Positions 1 to 7,637 are shown, counted from the stretch's first letter. The stretch is DNA of 12,906 bases from Bacteroidota bacterium (GCA_023251595.1 JAHEYM010000064.1:1-12906); one strand, 5' to 3'. The notes: generated by a model not told the origin, from the letters alone. Program-made: numbers and translations.

Positions 1-863
1 ACAGAAATCAATGGAATTCAGTAACACTTCCATATAAAACCATTTCGCTTTCGTACGACAGACCGATTGCAATGAAAGGATTGAAGAATGCTTCTTTCGG
101 CGGAGGAATTGTTGTGAATAATGACAAAGCAGGTGACTCGAGAATGGGTGTTTTTCAGGTGAATATGATTTTTAATTATATCAGGAAAATGTCAAAAGAT
201 TCGGTGCATTTGTTATCTGCCGGATTAAGTGCCGGAGTTGGGCAACGTTCTTTTAATACCACAAATCTCAGTTTCGATGATCAATGGAATGGAGATAGTT
301 ATGATCCCAATATGAGTACGGGAGAAAACTTTGACAGAACCGCATTGATCTTTTATGATATTACTCCAGGGATTGACTGGTACTATAAACCCACGCAAAG
401 ATTAAAAGGGAATTTGGGTATTTCTTTCGCTCATGTCAATCGACCGAATATGTCATTCATGAATAATGCAGATATCAGTCTTCACCCGAAAACTACGATT
501 CATGCCAAAATGCAATTCCCTGTTCATAAAGAAATAGATGTGCTACCTTCTTTTATTTATGAAAAACAAAATCAATATCATGAATTTATTACCGGGGCAA
601 GTGTGAAATATATTATGGCGACGAAATATGGCTATAATTCAGCATTCTATCTGGGTACTTATCTTCGATTTGGTGATGCGGTAATTTTGAGTACCGGCGT
701 TGATTTTAAAGATTTTCATTTCGGATTCAGTTACGACATAAATACTTCTGGATTGAAACCTGCCAGCAACGGAAGAGGCGGATTTGAATTATCATTGGTT
801 TATATTCTCAGGAAATTTATTCCGATAAACGAGCACAAACATATATGCCCGGTATATCTCTAA
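1..863 (+). CDS. PorP/SprF-family type IX secretion outer-membrane protein (5' partial)
   Basis: The reading frame is open from base 3 to the TAA at 861-863, so the gene enters from the left and its signal peptide lies outside the window. The first visible residues are RNQWNSVTLPYKTISLSYD. The split codon before them ends in AC, which allows Tyr, so this fits the (Y/F)RNQW motif that I recall near the N-terminus of mature PorP/SprF proteins. An ATG at 72 exists but lies inside this conserved part and is not the start. What follows is a series of alternating amphipathic strands typical of a beta-barrel outer-membrane protein (for example SLVYILRKF near the end). PorP/SprF proteins are outer-membrane partners of the type IX secretion and gliding machinery, and genomes usually carry several paralogues. 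The gene overlaps the following PorE-like gene by 19 bp, so the two are co-transcribed. Whether this is the core secretion copy or an accessory paralogue cannot be decided here. Confidence 0.85.
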   Translation, partial: RNQWNSVTLPYKTISLSYDRPIAMKGLKNASFGGGIVVNNDKAGDSRMGVFQVNMIFNYIRKMSKDSVHLLSAGLSAGVGQRSFNTTNLSFDDQWNGDSYDPNMSTGENFDRTALIFYDITPGIDWYYKPTQRLKGNLGISFAHVNRPNMSFMNNADISLHPKTTIHAKMQFPVHKEIDVLPSFIYEKQNQYHEFITGASVKYIMATKYGYNSAFYLGTYLRFGDAVILSTGVDFKDFHFGFSYDINTSGLKPASNGRGGFELSLVYILRKFIPINEHKHICPVYL

Positions 864-2833
864 GAAGATTCGTTCTTCTTTTTTGTTTGTTGATGTTTGG
901 GATCGCACCTGCACAAACGATCAGACAATATATTCGTGTTGCCAATAAAATGTTTGATGCCGGAGATTATACCAACTCCGCGCTGAATTACAAAGCAGCA
1001 CTGGCAATGGATAGTTCTTTAATAGAACTCCATTACAAATATGCTGAGTCATGTCGTATGTTTCTCGACTATAAAACAGCAGAGAAATCGTATAATTATG
1101 TGATGTTGAAAGATAAGACTACGCAGTTTCCGCAAGCCGTCTTTTGGAATGCAATGATGAAAAAACAGAATGGAAAATATAAAGATGCTAAAAGGCTCTT
1201 CGATAAATATTACAAAAAGAACAAGAAAAAGAAAGATGATTATTATACAAGGAAATCATTTATTGAGAGTGAAGCTTGCGATCTTGCACAGGTGATTCTG
1301 GCCGATTCCATTCATGTTGATGTCCGTCATCCGGGTGAAAATATTAATTCTGTCTTTGCAGATTTTGCAGGCTTTGAGAAAAACGATTCTCTGTTTTATT
1401 TTTCATCCGTCCGCGATGATAAAAACAATGGTAGCACTGCAGGAAATCTTTCAAGAATATATCTGGCTCACAAAAAGGATTCGGTATGGTCAGATGCGAA
1501 AGAACTCGATACTTTATTTAATTCCCCATTAGTACATAATGCAAATGTGACCATTTCATCCGATCAGAAACAGATGTATTTTACGCATTGTACACCGAAA
1601 AAGGAGAATCCGGGTGAAACTATTTGTGAAATCTTTTTGAGTGAGTGGACCGAAAGTGGATGGGGTAAACCAGTCAAACTTGACGACAATATAAACATGA
1701 AGGGTTATACCTCGACCCAACCAAATTTAGGATTGGATGAAAAAGGAAATAAAATTTTATATTTTGTCTCGGATCGTCCCGGTGGACAAGGCAAACTCGA
1801 TATATGGTACGCTCCCTTCGATAAATCGAATAAATTGAGCAAGCCACATAATCTCGGACCGAAAATAAATTCACCCGATAATGAAATCACACCCTTTTAT
1901 CACGAAAAATCTAAAATACTTTTCTTTAGTTCTGATTGGTATAAAGGAATTGGTGGATTTGACATTTTCAAAACATCCTGGAGCGATTCGTTGAAGAATT
2001 GGAAAGATCCCATCAACATCGGGTTCCCGTTCAATACGAAAGCAAACGATGTTTATTTTACAATGAATAAAACCGGTCGTTATGGTTATTTTGCTTCTAA
2101 CCGTCAGGGTGCATATTCAATTAAGGGTGAAACTTGCTGCAACGACATTTATTCCTATCGTTTCCCGGGTAAAGATTCTGTGATTATGGAAATTAAACCG
2201 TTAGATCGGGAACAAGAATTAAAATTATTGGTGCCGTTGACTTTATATTTTCATAACGATGAGCCCGATAACAATACGATGAATATCATCACAACAAAAA
2301 CGTATAAAGCCACTTACGATGAATATATAAAAATGGTGGAATTATATAAACAACAATATAGTTCAGGTCTGAAAACAGAGGATAAAACAAAAGCGGAACA
2401 GGATATCGCCGATTTTTTTGAAGAATATGTAACTGCGGGATATAACGATCTGGATAAATTTTTTCAACTCGCGTTAAAAAATTTAAGAGAAGGAAGAAAA
2501 GTTACGGTAACGATGAAAGGGTATTGCAGTCCGCTCGCTTCCACAGAATATAATGTAAATCTGGCAAAGAGACGTGTCTCGAGTTTACGGAATTATTTTA
2601 ATGAATATCAGAATGGTGCATTCAAACCCTATATAGTTGCAAGCGATTCCATTTCGAATTTAACACAAGGCGGCACGATAGTTTTTGGTGAAGAAGACAT
2701 TGGCGAATTACAGGCAAATCCCGATGTAAGCGATAATCCGAACGATGTGCGAAATTCTGTATACAGCCGCAATGCAGCATTGGAAAGAAAAATTCAGATC
2801 ATCGCGGTTTCGTCGAAGGAGAAGAAGAAATAA
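845..2833 (+). CDS. PorE-like TPR / PD40 beta-propeller / OmpA-domain protein
   Basis: This 662-residue protein starts with a signal peptide (residues 1-23, core LLFCLLMFGI, likely cut APA|QT by signal peptidase I). No lipobox with a mature Cys is evident. Residues about 25-140 look like TPR helices (RVANKMFDAGDYTNSALNYK). About 165-440 hold five PD40-type propeller blades, for example FYFSSVRDD, YFTHC, YFVSDRPGG, FFSSDWYKGIGGFDIF and YFASNRQG. A linker with LYFHNDEPDNNT leads to a C-terminal OmpA-like domain (about 540-655; GYCSPLAS at 559-566, YNVNLAKRR up to R577). The TPR-propeller-OmpA order matches PorE, which is thought to tie the secretion machine to peptidoglycan. PorE also carries a regulatory (CRD) domain that I do not see here. 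Aligning to the OmpA peptidoglycan site, the Arg is kept (R577) but the Asp position holds S562. The start lies inside the porP-like gene, implying translational coupling. Confidence 0.85.
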   Translation: MPGISLRRFVLLFCLLMFGIAPAQTIRQYIRVANKMFDAGDYTNSALNYKAALAMDSSLIELHYKYAESCRMFLDYKTAEKSYNYVMLKDKTTQFPQAVFWNAMMKKQNGKYKDAKRLFDKYYKKNKKKKDDYYTRKSFIESEACDLAQVILADSIHVDVRHPGENINSVFADFAGFEKNDSLFYFSSVRDDKNNGSTAGNLSRIYLAHKKDSVWSDAKELDTLFNSPLVHNANVTISSDQKQMYFTHCTPKKENPGETICEIFLSEWTESGWGKPVKLDDNINMKGYTSTQPNLGLDEKGNKILYFVSDRPGGQGKLDIWYAPFDKSNKLSKPHNLGPKINSPDNEITPFYHEKSKILFFSSDWYKGIGGFDIFKTSWSDSLKNWKDPINIGFPFNTKANDVYFTMNKTGRYGYFASNRQGAYSIKGETCCNDIYSYRFPGKDSVIMEIKPLDREQELKLLVPLTLYFHNDEPDNNTMNIITTKTYKATYDEYIKMVELYKQQYSSGLKTEDKTKAEQDIADFFEEYVTAGYNDLDKFFQLALKNLREGRKVTVTMKGYCSPLASTEYNVNLAKRRVSSLRNYFNEYQNGAFKPYIVASDSISNLTQGGTIVFGEEDIGELQANPDVSDNPNDVRNSVYSRNAALERKIQIIAVSSKEKKK

Positions 2834-2926
2834 TCTGTTTTTAAGGAAAATTACGCCATTTAGTAGAAGCGTTTTACATCAAATAAAATGTTGATGCTGA
2901 TCATTTTAAATTGAGTTGCAAACCGA

Positions 2927-2934
2927 TACTTTTG
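2927..2934 (+). promoter_or_regulatory. Candidate Bacteroidota -7 box for the small membrane-protein operon
   Basis: TACTTTTG is a full match to the Bacteroidota -7 consensus TAnnTTTG. It lies 29 bases before the GTG start at 2964, leaving a plausible leader of about 23 bases. No clear TTG is found at the usual upstream distance (only a T-rich run near 2904), so the call rests on one box. Confidence 0.4.
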
Positions 2935-2963
2935 TATCCTAAAATGTTGGTGTGCGTTTGATC

Positions 2964-3119
2964 GTGAAAAATTTGTTCTATATAATGGCAATAGTATTCA
3001 TCATTGTTTGGGTAATCGGGTTTATAGGGTACAGCGCTGGTCCGATGATCCATCTGCTATTTATCTTTCCGGTGATCGCGGTATTATTAAGGGCTAGTCA
3101 GGGTAGAAATCCAATTTAA
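2964..3119 (+). CDS. Small DUF5670 / Lmo0937-like membrane protein, 51 aa, GTG start
   Basis: The frame runs from GTG 2964 to TAA 3117-3119 and encodes about 51 residues beginning (M)KNLFYIMAIVFIIVWVIGF. There are two hydrophobic segments (about 4-22 and 28-43) separated by a short Gly/Ser turn (GYSAG), then a basic tail (LLRASQGRN). This pattern, LLYxIAVILxxxWxxGF followed by GGxIHxLLVIAxxAxLLR, is what I know from the Lmo0937/DUF5670 family of tiny integral membrane proteins common in Bacteroidota. Their biochemical role is unknown. GTG 2964 is preferred because family members begin MxNLLY; ATG 2985 would cut the first membrane segment, and GTG 2952 or TTG 2958 would add residues. The YtxH-like gene follows after 15 bases, so the two probably share a promoter. 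In this lineage both kinds of protein tend to occur in stress-related envelope gene sets; that link is inference. Confidence 0.75.
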   Translation: MKNLFYIMAIVFIIVWVIGFIGYSAGPMIHLLFIFPVIAVLLRASQGRNPI

Positions 3120-3134
3120 ATTAATAACAACAAA

Positions 3135-3386
3135 ATGGAAAATTCAGGAAATTCAGGAAAAGTAATCGGTGCATTACTGATCGGAGCAGCAATTGGTGGC
3201 GTGTTAGGAGTGTTATTTGCTCCTGACAAAGGAAGTGAAACCCGTAAAAAAATGATGGGGAAAGCTGATGATCTCACAGGATCGTTGAAGGACAAATTCA
3301 ACAAACTTATGGATGACGTGAAAAAGGAGTTTGCAGTTGCAAAACAAAAGGCAAGCGAATTTGCTGAAAACGGGAGAGGAAAGTAA
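3135..3386 (+). CDS. YtxH-domain small membrane protein
   Basis: This 83-residue protein has one Gly/Ala-rich membrane segment (residues about 9-28, VIGALLIGAAIGGVLGVLF), then the YtxH signature APDKGSETRKKM. A charged amphipathic helix or coiled coil fills the rest (DLTGSLKDKFNKLMDDVKKEFAVAK and onward). YtxH proteins are small general-stress membrane proteins in Firmicutes and are widespread in Bacteroidota; no enzymatic activity is known. The N-terminus lies outside the membrane segment and carries a short repeat (NSGNSGK). The gene sits 15 bases after the DUF5670-like gene and ends 40 bases before the convergent Uma2 gene. The ATG at 3135 is the only sensible start because it is immediately followed by the membrane segment. 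Confidence 0.85.
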   Translation: MENSGNSGKVIGALLIGAAIGGVLGVLFAPDKGSETRKKMMGKADDLTGSLKDKFNKLMDDVKKEFAVAKQKASEFAENGRGK

Positions 3387-3426
3387 ATCAAGTTTGTTTT
3401 TTTCTAAACTTTCTTGAATACTTTAG

Positions 3427-3963
3427 TCACCAGATTTTTTCAAAATTAAAATTCACCAAACATTTTTTAATTTTGAAAGGAATTGTCTGATTTTTCGCTT
3501 GTACGATTTTATTATATTTTTTATTCTTGAGTTCAAAAACGTCTGCAATATTTTTGTCTCTATCAACAATAATATAATATTTCACGCCTTCCCGTCTGTA
3601 AATTTCAAATTTAACGGTTTTATCTTTTTGTGATGTGGATGGAGAAAGAATTTCGAATACAATCGAGGGTGCAAAATCAAGATATTGATCGTTTTTTGGA
3701 ATTCCACAAATAACACTCACATCGGGTTGAACCACGGTATCTTCGCTAACTTTCCAGTCAATCGGCATGTAAACTTTGCACTCACCACAGTTCGTAAGTA
3801 GTTCAGTCAATTGAGTGCAAATTTTTAGATTCAAATCCTGATGATGAAACCCGGGAAGCGGACTCATCGAGTATGGAATTCCGTCGATAAGTTCCCATCT
3901 ACCCTCCCACTGGCAATAATCATCGTAAGTATAGTGTGGTAAGTTTTTAAGAGCAACGCTCAT
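3427..3963 (-). CDS. Uma2 family protein (DUF820, PD-(D/E)XK nuclease fold)
   Basis: This 178-residue protein has the full Uma2 layout. WELIDG at 23-28 carries the N-terminal Glu (E24) and is followed by a His pair at 40-41 (FHH). QPDVSV (D81) and VFEILSPST (E104) hold the presumed catalytic acids. DKTVKFEIYRREGVKYY (K118 and on) is the usual KxxxYxxxGVxEY segment, and a beta-rich tail finishes the protein. The family has the restriction-endonuclease-like fold and is annotated as putative endonuclease, but no substrate is established for most members. It often occurs in many copies per genome in cyanobacteria and some Bacteroidota. All key residues are kept, so it looks intact. It stands alone, convergent to the YtxH gene and upstream of a tRNA pair on the other strand. 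No partner methylase, antitoxin or transposase is visible. Confidence 0.85.
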   Translation of the reverse strand: MSVALKNLPHYTYDDYCQWEGRWELIDGIPYSMSPLPGFHHQDLNLKICTQLTELLTNCGECKVYMPIDWKVSEDTVVQPDVSVICGIPKNDQYLDFAPSIVFEILSPSTSQKDKTVKFEIYRREGVKYYIIVDRDKNIADVFELKNKKYNKIVQAKNQTIPFKIKKCLVNFNFEKIW

Positions 3964-4119
3964 TTGAGTGCTTGGTTAAAGTTGTGTATCTTTTAACAGG
4001 ATTGAGTTAAAGACAATTGGTCAACGTTTTCAGACTCCCAAAGTTAAGGAAAAAGACGGGAAGAAAGCCGGCGAACTTTCAAAATTAGTACTGAAACGAC
4101 TTGGAATTCAAAAAATCTC
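3964..4119. other. Intergenic region between Uma2 gene and tRNA pair
   Basis: This stretch separates the divergent Uma2 gene and the tRNA operon. I see no reading frame of interest and no strong hairpin. It should carry the Uma2 promoter, but no good TAnnTTTG box is found on the minus strand, so that promoter remains unlocated. Confidence 0.5.
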
Positions 4120-4127
4120 TATCTTTG
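4101..4127 (+). promoter_or_regulatory. Bacteroidota-type promoter of the tRNA-Gly/tRNA-Leu operon
   Basis: TATCTTTG at 4120-4127 is a perfect match to the Bacteroidota -7 consensus TAnnTTTG. TTG at 4101-4103, 16 bases upstream, can serve as the -33 element, slightly closer than the usual 17-23. Transcription would begin a few bases after 4130, just before the tRNA-Gly at 4143, which is the usual distance for tRNA genes in this phylum. Confidence 0.6.
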
Positions 4128-4142
4128 CAGTCCTAAAATTTA

Positions 4143-4215
<73 letters not shown>

Positions 4216-4222
4216 CGAACCC

Positions 4223-4307
4223 GCCCGGGTGGTGGAACTGGTAGACACGCAGGACTTAAAATCCTGTGGTCATTGCGACCGTGCGGGTTCGATTCCCGCC
4301 CCGGGTA
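4223..4307 (+). tRNA. tRNA-Leu (anticodon UAA)
   Basis: This is an 85-base class II tRNA. The acceptor stem GCCCGGG pairs with CCCGGGT (first pair G-U). The anticodon stem CAGGA/TCCTG closes the loop CTTAAAA, giving anticodon UAA. A long variable arm (TGGTC...GACCG) is typical of leucine tRNAs. The T stem is GCGGG/CCCGC with loop TTCGATT, and the discriminator is A. CCA is not encoded. It reads UUA and UUG leucine codons, which are frequent in an AT-leaning genome such as this. Confidence 0.97.
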
Positions 4308-4329
4308 CTTTAACAGTTTCTGTTTGAGT

Positions 4330-4357
4330 AACGGTAACCTGTTAACAGTTTACCGTT
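4330..4357. terminator. Hairpin between convergent tRNA-Leu and mutS (possible bidirectional terminator)
   Basis: AACGGTAA (4330-4337) pairs with TTACCGTT (4350-4357). Inside it, after one mismatch, CTG pairs with CAG around a TTAA loop. It lies 22 bases after tRNA-Leu and 22 bases after the mutS stop, so it could end both transcripts. No U-tract follows on either side, so it is not a textbook Rho-independent terminator. TAACAGTTT occurs twice here (4311 and 4343), as does GTTTCTG, suggesting a small local duplication. Confidence 0.5.
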
Positions 4358-4379
4358 TCTGATCCTGAAACCGAATCCG

Positions 4380-6980
4380 TCACTTTCCTCTCAACATTTT
4401 CCGAATCTCACTCAATTTCATTAATGCCTCAACGGGTGTGAGTGTGTCGATATCAGTCTTCAAAATCTCTTCGCGAATTTGCTCCAACATCGGATCATCG
4501 AGCTGAAAAATACTGAGTTGTAAATCTTTATCAGGTTTAGTTGTGTGGTCGAGGTGACTGTGCGATTTCTCCAATTGAGATAGAATTTCTTTCGAACGTT
4601 GAAGAATTTTTACAGGCATGCCTGCCATCTGTGCTACATGAATTCCAAAACTGTGTTCCGATCCACCCGGAACAAGTTTTCGCACAAATAATATTTTGTT
4701 GTTCACTTCCTTTACGGAAACATTATAATTACGGATTCGTGGTAATGTTTCTGCCATCTCATTCAGCTCGTGATAATGGGTCGCAAATAATGTTTTCGCG
4801 CGATTTACGGGCTGATCATGTATATACTCAGCGATTGCCCACGCGATGCTGATTCCGTCATACGTGCTCGTGCCACGACCAATTTCATCGAGCAAGACCA
4901 AACTGCGGGAGGAAAGATTATTTAATATACTCGCGGTTTCATTCATTTCAACCATGAAAGTCGATTCACCCAAAGAAATATTATCTGAGGCTCCCACACG
5001 TGTAAAAATTTTATCGACCAAACCGATTTCTGCCGATGATGCAGGAACAAAACTTCCTATCTGAGCCATCAAGACGATGAGCGCAGTTTGTCGTAATAAT
5101 GCTGATTTGCCCGACATATTCGGACCAGTAATCATGATAATTTGTTGCGAATCGTTATCGAGATAAATGTCGTTTGTGATATAGGATTCGCCAACAGGCA
5201 ATAATGTTTCGATTACCGGATGACGGCCATTTTTAATATCGATGATTGCGCTGTCATTCACACCGGGGCGTACATAACTATTTGTTTCTGCAACTTCAGC
5301 AAGTGAGAGCAGACAATCAAGTCTTGCTAATAATCCCGCATTGAGCTGAACCGCCTGTATATAATCCCCGATGTCTTTTACAAATTGTTCGAACAACATT
5401 AACTCTATAGCGAGAATTTTTTCTTCAGCACCGAGAATTTTTTCCTCGTACGATTTTAATTCCTCTGTAATATATCGTTCGCAATTTACGAGTGTTTGTT
5501 TTCTCGTCCATTCGGGTGGCACTTTCGATTTATGTGTATTGGTAACTTCAATATAATATCCGAACACATTATTGAAAGCCACTTTAAGTGAAGTAATTCC
5601 TGTTCTCTCCACTTCTCTTTGTTGAATGGTGAGTAAATAATCCTTTCCGGAAAATGAAATAGATCTTAATTCATCTAATTCTTTATTTACACCTTCAGCA
5701 ATAATTCCACCTTTTTGAGCTACTGCGGGCGGATCAGGTTTTAATTCCTTATCGATTTTTTCACAAAGAATTGAACATGGATTTAATTGATCAGATATTT
5801 TAGATAAATATATATTTCCGGTTTCCGCACAAAGTTTTTTCAGGGGCGCAATTGCCTGTAACGATCTTCCCAGTTGTCTTACTTCGCGTGGTGAAATTCT
5901 CAATATAGCTGCTCTTGAAATTAACCGTTCAAGATCACCGACTTGTTTTATTAGTTTGAATAATTCTTTTTTAAATTCATTTTGATGAAGAATGAAATGA
6001 ACTATATCATGTCGTTCGTTGATGGGCTCAATTTCCTTCAAAGGCAATACAATCCATCGTTTCAGCAGTCTTGCTCCCATCGGAGTGATCGTGTGATCGA
6101 GAATATCGTATAAGGTTTTTGCAGACTCATTTACAGTATTGACCAGCTCCAAATTACGCATGGTGAATTTATCGAGCCAGACATATTTTTCTTCGTCGAG
6201 ACGTGAGATTGAAGAAAGATGTTTCAGATTTTCCTGCCGCGTTTCCGAGAGATAATGAATCGTTGCACCTGCAGCGATGATCGCAAGATTCATTTCATCG
6301 ATACCAAAACCCTTGAGTGATGTAGTCCCTAATTGTTGTAATAGTTTTTCTGTAGCAAAGTCAGTTTGATAAATCCATTCGTCTAATTTATATGTATAGA
6401 ATTTATCGCCATGTAATTCAGCAAATCTTTTTTGATTTCCTTTTTTGAAAATAACCTCGGTCGGGCGGAGACTTTGGAGTAGTTTATCTATATATGCGAT
6501 GCTGCCCTGGGCTGCAAGAAATTCTCCTGTTGAAACATCTACAAACGAAACGCCTGCGATATCTTTTTCATAATGGACGGAGGCGAGAAAATTATTTGTT
6601 TTATGATCCAGAATTTTATCGCTGAAAGAAACGCCCGGAGTAATTAATTCTGTTACTCCCCGCTTGACAATTTTTTTTGTGAGTTTCGGATCTTCGAGTT
6701 GATCGCAGATTGCCACGCGGTGACCTGCACGAACGAGTTTAGGTAAATATGAATCGAGAGAATGATATGGAAATCCCGCCAGTTCAACGTAACTTGCGGC
6801 GCCATTAGCTCTTCGGGTGAGTACAATGCCTAAAATCCCTGCGGTTTTAATCGCGTCCTCGCCAAATGTTTCATAAAAATCACCAACACGAAACAACAAT
6901 AATGCATCAGGATATTTCGCCTTGATGGCAAGATATTGTTTCATTAAAGGTGTTTCGACAATTGTTACGGAAGCGGACAT
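4380..6980 (-). CDS. mutS: DNA mismatch repair protein MutS
   Basis: MutS recognises mismatches and small loops in DNA and, through ATP-driven clamping, recruits MutL. The protein is 866 residues from the preferred start, the usual MutS1 length. The mismatch-wedge motif FRVGDFYETF gives F35 and E37 as the Phe-x-Glu pair. Connector, lever and clamp domains follow. The ATPase domain has Walker A GPNMSGKS (619-626), the signature segment STFMVEMNETASIL, Walker B with LLDEIGRGTST (D698, E699) and the switch FATHYHEL. Near the C-terminus QLSIFQL resembles a beta-clamp binding motif, followed by a helical oligomerisation tail. The frame stays open to an ATG at 7007, which would add nine residues (MYFYYPFQN). 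The ATG at 6980 is chosen because it gives MSASVTIVETPLMKQY, like family N-termini. Nothing in the sequence suggests inactivation. Confidence 0.97.
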   Translation of the reverse strand: MSASVTIVETPLMKQYLAIKAKYPDALLLFRVGDFYETFGEDAIKTAGILGIVLTRRANGAASYVELAGFPYHSLDSYLPKLVRAGHRVAICDQLEDPKLTKKIVKRGVTELITPGVSFSDKILDHKTNNFLASVHYEKDIAGVSFVDVSTGEFLAAQGSIAYIDKLLQSLRPTEVIFKKGNQKRFAELHGDKFYTYKLDEWIYQTDFATEKLLQQLGTTSLKGFGIDEMNLAIIAAGATIHYLSETRQENLKHLSSISRLDEEKYVWLDKFTMRNLELVNTVNESAKTLYDILDHTITPMGARLLKRWIVLPLKEIEPINERHDIVHFILHQNEFKKELFKLIKQVGDLERLISRAAILRISPREVRQLGRSLQAIAPLKKLCAETGNIYLSKISDQLNPCSILCEKIDKELKPDPPAVAQKGGIIAEGVNKELDELRSISFSGKDYLLTIQQREVERTGITSLKVAFNNVFGYYIEVTNTHKSKVPPEWTRKQTLVNCERYITEELKSYEEKILGAEEKILAIELMLFEQFVKDIGDYIQAVQLNAGLLARLDCLLSLAEVAETNSYVRPGVNDSAIIDIKNGRHPVIETLLPVGESYITNDIYLDNDSQQIIMITGPNMSGKSALLRQTALIVLMAQIGSFVPASSAEIGLVDKIFTRVGASDNISLGESTFMVEMNETASILNNLSSRSLVLLDEIGRGTSTYDGISIAWAIAEYIHDQPVNRAKTLFATHYHELNEMAETLPRIRNYNVSVKEVNNKILFVRKLVPGGSEHSFGIHVAQMAGMPVKILQRSKEILSQLEKSHSHLDHTTKPDKDLQLSIFQLDDPMLEQIREEILKTDIDTLTPVEALMKLSEIRKMLRGK

Positions 6981-7056
6981 ATTTTGAAAAGGGTAGTAAA
7001 AATACAAAATTGATTGATAAGCCCATCATTCTTTATCTTAGGGCAAAATAGAATCA

Positions 7057-7076
7057 CCCAGCCATTCATGGTTGGG
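7057..7076. repeat. Imperfect palindrome in the mutS/RNA-methyltransferase divergent region
   Basis: CCCAGCCAT is followed by TC and then ATGGTTGGG, giving nine-base arms with a single G-T pair. It lies 20 bases before the methyltransferase start at 7096 and about 77 bases upstream of the mutS start. It could be an operator or a leader hairpin; neither is shown by the sequence. Confidence 0.5.
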
Positions 7077-7095
7077 AATAATCTAACATTATTAT

Positions 7096-7623
7096 ATGAG
7101 AAGAATCTCTAATCCTGAATTACAAAGATTGAGTGTTGGTGAATTTAAGAAGTCAAAGAAAATCCCATTCATTGTCGTGCTCGACAACGTGAGAAGCATG
7201 AACAATGTAGGTTCAGTGTTTCGCACCGCCGACGCATTCTCTGCAGAAGCTATATATCTATGTGGAATAACTGCTTGTCCCCCGCATCGCGAAATTCATA
7301 AGACCGCATTGGGTTCCACAGATTCTGTGGTGTGGAAATATTTTCACCAAACAGAAGAAGCCCTTATTGAACTGAGAAATTCAGGTTATCATGTAATGGT
7401 AATCGAACAGGTAGAACCTTCTATTAAATTAAATAAGTTTTCTCCGATTCCTGAAAAAAAATATGCCTTGGTTTTCGGTAATGAAGTGATGGGTGTTCGG
7501 GAAGAACTACTTCAATATGCAGATGGTGCCATCGAAATTCCACAAACCGGCACAAAACATTCTCTGAATATTGCGGTCAGTGCAGGTATTGTTTTGTGGG
7601 AATGCTTCAATAAAAGCAAATAA
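7096..7623 (+). CDS. SpoU/TrmH-family RNA 2'-O-methyltransferase
   Basis: This 175-residue protein is a minimal SPOUT (knotted) methyltransferase with the three SpoU motifs. Motif 1 is DNVRSMNNVGSVFRTADAF (D30-F48), including the catalytic Arg (R43). Motif 2 is LVFGNEVMGV (126-134). Motif 3 is EIPQTGTKHSLNIAVSAG (147-164), with S156 and N158 completing the SAM-binding knot. Such enzymes transfer methyl groups from S-adenosylmethionine to ribose 2'-OH in tRNA or rRNA. There is no extra N-terminal substrate-binding domain as in RlmB or TsnR, so it resembles TrmH/TrmL-type tRNA enzymes. The exact target cannot be read from sequence, so no symbol is given. It is transcribed divergently from mutS with 115 bases between starts, and a strong terminator follows 14 bases after the stop. 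Confidence 0.9.
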   Translation: MRRISNPELQRLSVGEFKKSKKIPFIVVLDNVRSMNNVGSVFRTADAFSAEAIYLCGITACPPHREIHKTALGSTDSVVWKYFHQTEEALIELRNSGYHVMVIEQVEPSIKLNKFSPIPEKKYALVFGNEVMGVREELLQYADGAIEIPQTGTKHSLNIAVSAGIVLWECFNKSK

Positions 7624-7637
7624 AAATGTAGCAATAA

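Noticed and set aside
2834..2880. Possible terminator after the PorE-like gene
   Set aside because: Only a short interrupted stem (AAAA..CGC with GCGTTTT) is seen; too weak to report as a feature.
3116..3391. Minus-strand frame opposite the YtxH gene
   Set aside because: It is a shadow of a clearly recognisable YtxH protein and has no family features of its own.
3387..3426. Possible terminator between the YtxH and Uma2 genes
   Set aside because: AGTTT/AAACT around a T-run gives only five A/T-rich pairs, not enough for an intrinsic terminator.
6981..7007. Nine-residue N-terminal extension of MutS
   Set aside because: The frame is open but the residues (MYFYYPFQN) are unlike MutS N-termini. 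It is kept only as an alternative start.
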